NCBI GenBank assembly: GCA_009617715.1
Contig: VTFK01000074.1
Span: 1,178,001 to 1,242,000, forward strand
Direction of reading: 5' to 3'
DNA: 64,000 bases
Source of the DNA: Plectrocnemia conspersa
Taxonomy: Eukaryota; Arthropoda; Insecta; Trichoptera; Polycentropodidae
This document shows, one piece after another, positions 57,401-64,000 of this stretch. Positions within the stretch are counted from its first letter, which is position 1. Each line of letters starts with the position of its first letter. The position numbers and the translations under genes are program-made. The notes below the pieces were generated by a model, which searched no databases, was not told the DNA's origin, and worked only from the letters and a program-made list of their open reading frames with translations.

Positions 57401-59975
57401 TTGATATTACCAATACACAGAACAACAGGAAATTACATTTCTGTTAAGAAAAAATATTTTAAAATTATAAATTAAAAAAAAAACAGAAGCATACATTTTT
57501 TCTAAGACTTAAAAAAGTTGGCCTTGTAAGTATGAATTATTATGATTTTCCCAAATAAACCAAGGAAATAAAAGCCATACAATTGACAAAATAATCTGGT
57601 GTATATAACTTAATTACGCAGTTAGGTTTAAAATGAAACTACAAAAGTATTATTTCAAAAATAAAATCACTAACTTCTGATTTAAAATTGACTTGTTATA
57701 AAAAAATATTTGCAGTTAAAAAATAAAAAGTTTTTTTCTAATTAATAAACCAATTCAAGTATTGTAAGATATTTTTAACCCTTTAAACGCCAGCGACTTT
57801 TTAGCGAGTCACCTGTTATTTCTCTTTAAGTGTCAGTATCTCTTTCCAAAAATAATTGCTGTAAGCACAGCAAACACATTCCCGAATTGTATATTTCAAA
57901 GAAAAACCGTATTGATAAACGTACCGATTTTGAAGCTACCGTTACGTTAAAAAACAATGACTGTTTGATTTTATCACGTATCTTTAGTTTTAGTTCAAAA
58001 TTAGTTGTAAATGTACTGCTGATACAATACATTTGTGTGTATCTAAATTTGACATGAGACGCTGTAACATTTATATATTACATATTTTTTATCTGTCAAT
58101 CAAAGTAATTGTGCGATAAAGTTTTTTTTATTAAAGTAGGGTCCAACGATCTTAATGCAAATGCTTTAGTATACTCTTTTAACAATGCTTTGGATGATCC
58201 AAACAATATAATAAAAAAATATATATTATTTTTAATTCCAATACATTGCTCAATTGTAACAGTTGATTTGAAGTCGATCTAATTGGCAACATCGTCATTC
58301 AATGGACTGTATAATCCGGTGTTTCGATACCTGTTCGGCAGATATATGCAGCGACTCTTGTACTTGCTTAAATAAAATCCACGGTTTTTATTTATGCACT
58401 TAGAAACTGCTAATAGACCGTCAGTGGACGTTCGCTTGGATGCGCAATATTCTTTATTTACGTCGACAAAAGAAAACAATTTAATTTTTAAAAATCTATT
58501 AGTTTTATGGCCTCTTAAGCGACGAGTAATCATGATATATGTTATTCTAATCTCAAAATAAATAATATTGAATGATCAACATTTTCATAACATAACAATG
58601 ATAAATTATCTAACTCAAATTTTTCCCTAGAGATACATTGTTTTTTAGTATGTCCAGTATTTATTTAGATATGTTTCTATGGTATTATGGTATTATTGAA
58701 ATGATCTGTAAAAGATGTAGATATTTTAAATAATAAATAAAAAGCATATGTCTTAAAAATGTTTTTATAAGAACTCGAGCTCATTGTTAAAAAATCGAAT
58801 CAAAGAAACGGAACTTTTAATGATGGTAATACTGCTTAAAAATGTTTCAGTGAGTATACATGCTTATCAAATATAACTACGTTATGTAATTCTTTAAATT
58901 GTAACTCACATCTATTGTTGAATAATTTATACCTCTGAGAGAATAAATAACTTCAAAAAAAAATTAAATAAACTATGCATAAAATTACTAACGTTCATCA
59001 AATTTTTGACCCTTATATTTGGACGAGCTGACGAATTTGTGTTGATGTTAATATCATACAATACTTTAACTACTACTAGGCATTGGCGTTGGCGTTTGTG
59101 TATTTGGGGATAATTGATACGCGGTTTTGATCTAACATAATTCAAAATTTATGAGTGTCCTAATATCCAAAGTCAGTAAAATTATAATTATCTTTCATCT
59201 TAAGATCCTTCATAGATCTTGTTTATATTGTATGGTATAGTAGCTGTTATATATAGAGTATCAAATTATTTTCTTCGTGTGTATGTGTTCCAATAATTAA
59301 ATTGATCTTTCCTCCGGCGTATTATATTATGTTTCGATTGTGAAAGTTTTCAAATTGTAGCTTCTCTCGCCGTGAAAGTGTCTACATTCCAAAGTTAAAC
59401 GAACGCCGTATAAACGAAGAATAAAGATAAACATAAACGTTTCAGTTCGCCGAAATTACGTAATTAAAAAGACAATACTTTGACAAAGATGAAATTTCAA
59501 AAGTTTAAGATTGAATTTGAACTCCACAATAGATATACGAATTGATCGCCTGACATTAACATAATGTAATTACTTCTATCGTACTAGTTAAAAAATCAAT
59601 GAAAAGTACAACATTTTAATATTTGTTACTCAATAAAAAATATATGTAAAATATTTAAATGGCAATGTATTACATAATAATATGTATAAAAATTACTTTA
59701 TACATCTAGAATGTGTTAAGCCAATTAAAACATTTATAAACATAGAGAATATATATATTAGTATCAAGCTACCCTTATAAATAATGCAAGACAATTTTCC
59801 TTCATCAATTTCTATTCTTAAATAAGCTTCAAACAGTAGATCGATACGCGTAGGCCAAATCCGATATTCTGTACATGTTATCGCAAGACGACAATACTAT
59901 TTATTATAATCGTTATATTTTTATAGCATTACTCACCTGATTACTATTTCCAATTTCTAAACTAGCTCGAGCCAT
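45439..59975 (-). CDS. DPP4: Dipeptidyl peptidase 4, membrane-anchored (17 coding exons, 786 aa)
   Basis: Type II membrane serine peptidase (family S9B) removing Xaa-Pro dipeptides. Exons: 59975-59937, 53611-53398, 53327-53233, 53161-53087, 53008-52759, 52277-52108, 52040-51943, 51163-51052, 50981-50886, 49838-49702, 49634-49424, 49126-48933, 48864-48670, 46465-46308, 46244-46153, 46076-45951, 45537-45439; all phases join. A short basic cytoplasmic tail (KSKRKKWK) precedes one membrane helix at residues 27-48, then the beta-propeller with RHSY and the DWVYEEE loop (Glu225-Glu226 bind the substrate amino end), and the alpha/beta-hydrolase domain with Ser649 (GWSYGGY), Asp729 (GTMDDNVH) and His761 (DEDHG). 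The order and spacing match human DPP4 (766 aa). Insect relatives include the venom DPP4 enzymes of Hymenoptera; here the anchor predicts a cell-surface form. Most introns are 63-78 bp; a few are enlarged by repeats. Confidence 0.95.
46820..47500 (+). mobile_element. hAT-like transposase relic, second copy
   Basis: Starts with CAGGCTTGCCGAGAG near 46828 and CCCGGGGCCCATTCTCC, then matches the 20890 copy through AAATAAAAGGARCGGAACATTG. Broken frames give GTDCSF, VLKF-like, EIFNKCKLVA and SEISDHISKEEAKK, all of which occur in order in insect hAT transposases of the ZMYM1-like group. Multiple stops make it inactive. Confidence 0.55.
47450..48165 (+). mobile_element. ACTAGTGAA dispersed repeat, long copy A
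   Basis: About 700 bases match 54235-54935 from AATCTATCCCGAAAATAT to AAAATTCACGTCAAAAGCA. It contains several TTTCACTAGT- and CCAGTAGATA-type submotifs, an 11-bp-arm hairpin (AAGTTCTAAAA...TTTTAGAACTT near 47865-47892) and the segment GTGAAACGTCCATTTGCTGT. No coding frame is conserved between copies; it is probably non-autonomous. Confidence 0.75.
49127..49423 (-). other. DPP4 intron, 297 bp, consisting largely of a foldback insert
   Basis: Donor GT|GTAAGC lies in the downstream intron; here the donor is AAG|GTTTTT and the acceptor TTTTAG|AACGG. The middle 178 bases are a GC-rich inverted-repeat element (49202-49379). Confidence 0.8.
49202..49379. mobile_element. GC-rich inverted-repeat MITE in a DPP4 intron
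   Basis: The left arm CGTGCTGGATGAATTCACCC continues into GGCACCGGGCCGGCGCCGT, and the right arm (49331-49379) is its inverted copy with about five mismatches in some 45 bases. The outer sequence is TTCAAACGTGC on the left and GCACGTGTGAAG on the right, also inverted. The internal section has further CACACGTGGCCGG and GGCCGG motifs. No coding frame. The superfamily is not determined. Confidence 0.75.
49839..50885 (-). other. DPP4 intron, 1.05 kb
   Basis: It contains a copy of the ACTAGTGAA repeat family (50140-50430, plus strand) and a moderately GC-rich stretch (about 50540-50870) with a short plus-strand frame that I do not consider a gene. Confidence 0.7.
50140..50430 (+). mobile_element. 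ACTAGTGAA dispersed repeat, copy C (partial)
   Basis: TACGTCATTTCAGTGAAATC, GGTGCTAGTAAAATTATATG, TTACATGTGATGTATAAATG and TTTTTACTAGTGAAGTTCAA align in order with copies at 47490-47730 and 54280-54500. The 3' half of the long copies is absent. Confidence 0.7.
51164..51942 (-). other. DPP4 intron, 779 bp
   Basis: AT-rich with no recognisable element. Confidence 0.8.
52278..52758 (-). other. DPP4 intron, 481 bp
   Basis: AT-rich with long T and A runs. It interrupts the codon of the second Glu of the VYEEE substrate-binding motif (phase 1). Nothing else is seen. Confidence 0.8.
54235..54935 (+). mobile_element. ACTAGTGAA dispersed repeat, long copy B
   Basis: It aligns with 47450-48165 over its whole length, including GTCTCGAATCTATCCCGAAA at the left and AAAAATTCACGTCAAAAGCA at the right, with small indels. 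It has the same orientation, antisense to DPP4. Confidence 0.75.
57775..57830 (+). mobile_element. Possible piggyBac-like terminus
   Basis: TTAA followed by CCCTTTAAACGCCAGCGAC, similar in its first bases to the end at 26699. A short inverted pair GCGACT/AGCGAGTC follows. No matching right end was found. Confidence 0.3.
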
Positions 59976-60779
59976 GTTGTAGCGGCCGAAAACTTTTTCA
60001 ATGTTGTCCCTATAAAAACGTACACTTTTGATTATGTTTTATCTTACACTTTACCCAAATATTTGATTTATTGTATATGACTTTTCATTAGCTACTGTTT
60101 AATAGGTCATAGATTTTTTACATAAACATTTATTATACACACTTTAAAAAATATATAAATGTTAAGCTGAAACATTTTTTTTATTTAAATCAAGATAAGA
60201 TTCAGTCCTAAATATTTTCAATCATGATTTTTGATAGAATATCAATAATGTATCAGTCTTGAAACCTAGGAAATTTAAGCGAAAGTTAATATTTATATTC
60301 TAAGAAGTTCCTCTTAGTAAAAATTGGTATTAAAGTATTGCTACAGAGATGCTACGATGACGTTCGCTGAACTTATTTAATAAAAAAAAGTCAATAATAT
60401 AGGTATAAATATCTATTGGTTCATTGGTTATAAGAAATGAGGTTGAAAGAGCAATCATAAAAGATAAAAACAAAAAAGCTACATGAAGGTCACGATGAAA
60501 CACCCACCGAAATAATAAAACTATTACAAACAAGCGTTAGTTAATTTATTTATTGCAATTAATAAAAAATTCGATTCATGTCCATCAGATTAGCAAAACA
60601 GTTTATATTTTGCAAAATTTTAGAAGCTCTTTTTAGTGCAACGTTGAGATGTTAAATTAGATATTTTATTTATGCTTTATCGATTTAGCAAAGGGATGGA
60701 AATTAAATTAAAGATCTACACAAAAATACGATATTAATCTATGATTGTTAATTACTGTAAAATAAAAAGCAAAAATTAG

Positions 60780-60862
60780 AGTAAGCGACGTATCATCAGA
60801 TGATAGTCTCCGAATATAAACCTGAAAGATCTGGGTTCAAATCCCATACGGATATTGATGTT
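60780..60862 (+). mobile_element. SINE head fragment
   Basis: AGTCTCCGAATATAAACCTG followed by GATCTGGGTTCAAATCCCATAC has a good B box (GGTTCAAATCC) and resembles the reversed copy near 62940 (GGTCTCAGACTGGTCTTTCAG...GGTTCAAGTCCC). Confidence 0.5.
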
Positions 60863-61532
60863 TTTAAATTTCTATCGTGTCTGTGAGATCAGAATTAGTG
60901 ATTAATATATAATTATAATTCCGATCGAACATCACAGATTAGGTTTACCTAGATTTTCTTAATCTCACGAATGATCGTGATGATTAATTAAAATCGAGCT
61001 AGGTCCTGTATATCTAATAATGAGCTATTTACAGCTTATAGAGAATATCTTATATGTATTAAAATAAAATATATAAATATTATCTTATTTTTATACTATA
61101 TTATTATTATTATAAAATGTCAAACGCAAATTGAATTAGGTAAGTTACAATTGAAAATTATTTAAAAACACGTTATTATACAAATAAATTATGGCTAAAT
61201 ATTTTTGTATAAATTTATAAATTATTGTAGTCTTGATAATTAATCCAAACAACTAAGAGCACTTATACAATATTTAAAGCAGTAATAAATAATAAAGAAT
61301 AAAGCATAAGAAATTAAATAAATATTTAATGAGCCCAAATTCAAATCAAAATATGTATTTTAACATTGATTTTTTTATATATAGGTATTTCAAAAGATAA
61401 TCAATTTCATTGCACGAATAACCGATATTACGGCTTTTCCCATCAAGTCAAAATTTGTTTAAGTGTATTGCTTTATCATTTACTGATGAAAACTTAGTAA
61501 AATATAACAATTGCAGAAGAGTTAAAGAATGT

Positions 61533-61577
61533 ATTCTATTCTCAACCCAAAAACAACTTTTGGGTTGAGAATAGAAT
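61533..61577. repeat. Perfect hairpin, 20-bp arms and 5-base loop
   Basis: ATTCTATTCTCAACCCAAAA, loop ACAAC, then the exact reverse complement. The surroundings are not repetitive, and the perfection implies recent formation or selection. It is shorter than a normal pre-miRNA. Confidence 0.9.
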
Positions 61578-61810
61578 CTGAATCCTCTATACACCGAATA
61601 TAAATGCTCTTGCATTACTAACTGTGGCGGCTGATGTGTGTCACACGGACATGAAATAACGGAATTTCAATGAACTTTTATTTTATTTAATAACAAATTG
61701 TAAAAATTATAAAAAAATCAATATGTTATTTAAAATATTTTTGACTATTTATGACTAAAATCTAATAAAAATATAATTGTTGATGGTAATCTATAAATAA
61801 ATATATAATT

Positions 61811-61895
61811 GCACTATAAATTTGATACTTTGCAATATAAATTTAATACTTTGCCCAATAAATTTACAACTTTGTGCTATAAATCTACTACTTTT
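61811..61895. repeat. 21-bp tandem repeat, four units
   Basis: Units of the form GCAMTATAAATTTRATACTTT repeat at 61811, 61832, 61853 and 61874 with growing divergence. Single related units appear near 62043 and, inverted, near 62178. Confidence 0.75.
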
Positions 61896-62095
61896 CACAA
61901 TAAAAATAGTGTCATTTCAGCTTTTTCCAAATTATTAATACATCTCTAATCGTATTTTTAATATTTTGATTTAACTAAGATTCATAGTATTTCATTATAT
62001 GAGATGCATTTTAAATGCAAATAACCCGTACCTATCCCCCCTAATACTTTGCACTATAAAAAAAAAGACAATATATTTTTGAAGTTTTTTTCTGA

Positions 62096-62160
62096 ATTCG
62101 TTGAGGTTAGGTTTTGGTTTGAACAGAAAACGGACGCTTCACAACAGATGTAAAGGTAGA
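62096..62160 (-). mobile_element. Reversed fragment of the ACTAGTGAA repeat family
   Basis: Read on the minus strand, TTGTGAAGCGTCCGTTTTCTG followed by TTCAAACCAAAACCTAACCT matches the segment at 47812-47865 and 54558-54602 of the long copies. Confidence 0.6.
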
Positions 62161-62784
62161 CCGCACGCTAAAATATGTAAAGTGCAAAGTATAGTAGAAA
62201 CTATTAAAACTTAAAATGCTATTAATTAACACCCTAAATATACATGCAAAACATAAATGATAACAAAACAAATACAAGTACAAGTATAACAAATAAAAAT
62301 AATAGAATTATGACTGAATTTATACTTTAGGTTTAAATTTTTATTTTATTTAAGTGAATTTAAAATATATACTATAATTTAATTTTAATCATATACTATA
62401 TAAAGCATGTTCCATTCCCAACCTCTATTTTTAGAGTTGTGCCAAGGAAACAAGACCCAGAGAACTTGCGCCACAGCGCCTACACTACTATATCGCATCG
62501 CCAGAGAGTCTGCACCCCTCAGATACTACGGCCTTAAGAAACAGCACTATTGAAATATAGGTTTTATTAAATTGACATGAAACTTATAACGTAATATTAA
62601 AAAAAGTGTACGCTCCTTGATAAAATATATTTTTCTTGCTCATATTATTAAATAGTTTATATTTAGATTTATGCGACGTTAGTAAATGAACATATTATTT
62701 AAGAGAGTCAGTAATAAAATAGCGCTAAACTATGTTGTTTCCTGAATACAACTTATTTATTTATTCAAAAAAATACAAGTTCAA

Positions 62785-63005
62785 TAAAATTTAATAAAAT
62801 TAACCACCAGACTGAAGGTAATCGATGACATCTATTTAATGATTATTCGTTATATATTTATAATTTATATATGATATGCAGCAGAAGCCGATATTTAACA
62901 TTAGTAATATTTATTAATAAAAAATTCAGTCTACTGCCGGGACTTGAACCCATGGCCTCTGAAAGACCAGTCTGAGACCTTACATACTACGTTATTTTGG
63001 TCCTA
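62785..63005 (-). mobile_element. tRNA-derived SINE copy, reversed
   Basis: On the minus strand it has an A-box-like AACGTAGTATGTAAGG, B box GGTTCAAGTCC (62950-62940), a body with CTGCTGCA, then ATAGATGTCATCGATTACC and a second A-box-like AGTCTGGTGGTTAA, the same order as in the copy at 7558. Confidence 0.55.
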
Positions 63006-64000
63006 AAATGATTGACTGCTGATAATTATATACATTATTAGTGTTTCTATCTATTGTATTATATTTTATAGATATATAAAACAAATAGGAACAGCAATAA
63101 AAAAATTTAAAAAATAGGATTTTTTTTATTATTTACTTATCTTTTTAATAAATATGTTTTCTAAAAAAATCTAAAATAAAACATGACATTATAATATATA
63201 ATAACTGAAATTTTAAAGCATGTACCATGCAACTTTACATACAAATATAATTATTTTAACTCTATACGGTGAAGTTATTAGAATATTACTAAAAAAATTA
63301 TACGACGACGAACAGCATTATGAAAGAACATAAACGAGACAACTAATTTACACACATAAATTTGGTAGCTATAGCTTTATCTATAATAAACTAGCACAAT
63401 AAATCAGTGGTATAAGCCTATGACTAATTCCTGAATTCTATATGAACTTATGTGTCTAAAAGATCGAAATTAATGATTATTATATTATTATTTATTTTGA
63501 TGAACCATATTAATGCATATATCGTATTAATCATCCCACGTGTGTATATAACAAAAAAAGAATGTTAACAAAATAATCACATTTCATATTCTGCCGATTG
63601 TCTTGATGAACTAAAAGCCTTATAAATCAAATTAATGGTTCACAGTTAATACGTAGTCAAACGTTTATTTGTGTTTTTAATACATACTTAATAATATCTT
63701 ACTTCAAACTATTTTCACAAATTTACTATTTTTATTATATTTATTTAAGTTTAGAACTTAACAAAATACTAAATTTTTCTACGCACATTCATGAGCGTAG
63801 CGCTCTGTGTGTGTTATTAGTTGCCTCGCTAAAACTTTTAATGGGTGAGCGAAGCGCGAAATTATGAGCGCATCATCACATCAACAGTCGTCAGCAGTTC
63901 TAATTATATAATTACATTCAACAGGTTTATGGAAACATATTTTTCTATTTATTATTTGCAATAATTACTGTAAGACAATTTTAATAGATCAAAGATTCAA

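Larger units (their letters stand above)
53612..59936 (-). other. DPP4 first intron, 6.3 kb
   Basis: It separates the 13-residue N-terminal exon from the membrane-anchor exon. It contains the ACTAGTGAA repeat copy B (54235-54935), a CTCAGCTCAGCTCAGCTCACACTCAA stretch at about 55450-55490 in a locally GC-richer region (55390-55510) that could be an alternative promoter, a piggyBac-like TTAACCCTTTAAACGCC end near 57775, and otherwise AT-rich sequence. Confidence 0.7.
59976..64000. other. DPP4 5' flank
   Basis: The DPP4 leader exon appears to start at 60009 after an acceptor-like TTTTTATAG, so the true promoter and non-coding first exon lie upstream within or beyond this stretch; I could not place them. 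The region holds a SINE-like fragment (60780-60870), a perfect 20-bp-arm hairpin (61533-61577), a 21-bp tandem repeat (61811-61895), a reversed fragment of the ACTAGTGAA family (62096-62160) and a reversed SINE (62785-63005). No other coding exon is seen. Confidence 0.65.

Noticed and set aside
1..64000. CRISPR array, prophage or bacterial defence system
   Set aside because: All genes are spliced eukaryotic genes; the only regular arrays are simple minisatellites without spacers.

Overview
This is a compact piece of an insect nuclear genome: AT-rich (about 30% GC by eye, not counted), with spliced genes, GT-AG introns many of which are only 55-78 bp, arthropod TATA/Inr core promoters, AATAAA polyadenylation signals, and dispersed transposon relics. 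A holometabolous insect is likely. I cannot fix the order from sequence alone; the very short introns argue for a compact-intron lineage (Hymenoptera, Coleoptera or Diptera rather than a typical lepidopteran).

Four protein-coding genes can be assembled exon by exon with consistent splice phases. (1) A trimethyllysine dioxygenase (TMLHE-type, 2-oxoglutarate/Fe(II), carnitine synthesis) on the minus strand, 12603-25948, 8 coding exons, 372 aa. (2) A carboxypeptidase Q-like M28 metallopeptidase on the plus strand, 27753-29287, 3 exons, 473 aa if one frameshift in an A-run is corrected. (3) A second carboxypeptidase Q-like gene in tandem, 41786-43450, 3 exons with identical intron phases, 479 aa, intact. 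(4) A membrane-anchored dipeptidyl peptidase 4 on the minus strand, 45439-59975, 17 coding exons, 786 aa, with complete catalytic triad. TMLHE and the first carboxypeptidase are divergent (head to head, about 1.8 kb apart); the second carboxypeptidase and DPP4 are convergent (tail to tail, about 2 kb apart). Three of the four genes are exopeptidases acting in the secretory pathway or at the cell surface, but I see no evidence of shared regulation.

Layout: 1-12.6 kb gene-poor flank with SINE copies, a TA microsatellite and a palindrome; 12.6-26 kb TMLHE with two large introns holding a jockey-like LINE relic, a hAT-like transposase relic, a GC-rich foldback and a degenerate tandem repeat; 26-27.7 kb divergent promoter region with a possible piggyBac-like insertion and a duplicated core promoter; 27.7-29.3 kb CPQ copy 1; 29.3-41.8 kb spacer with a promoter-like relic of the CPQ2 promoter, a hAT-type miniature element with an 8-bp target duplication, and a 9-bp-period minisatellite broken by a transposon fragment; 41.8-43.5 kb CPQ copy 2; 45.4-60 kb DPP4; 60-64 kb DPP4 5' flank with a perfect hairpin and SINE fragments.

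No CRISPR, bacterial system, rRNA or tRNA gene is seen. The most interesting points are the single-base frameshift in otherwise intact CPQ1, the orphan copy of the CPQ2 promoter 11 kb upstream, the in-frame stop-free 63-bp intron in TMLHE, the minisatellite that is open in several frames on both strands, and the foldback elements inside introns.
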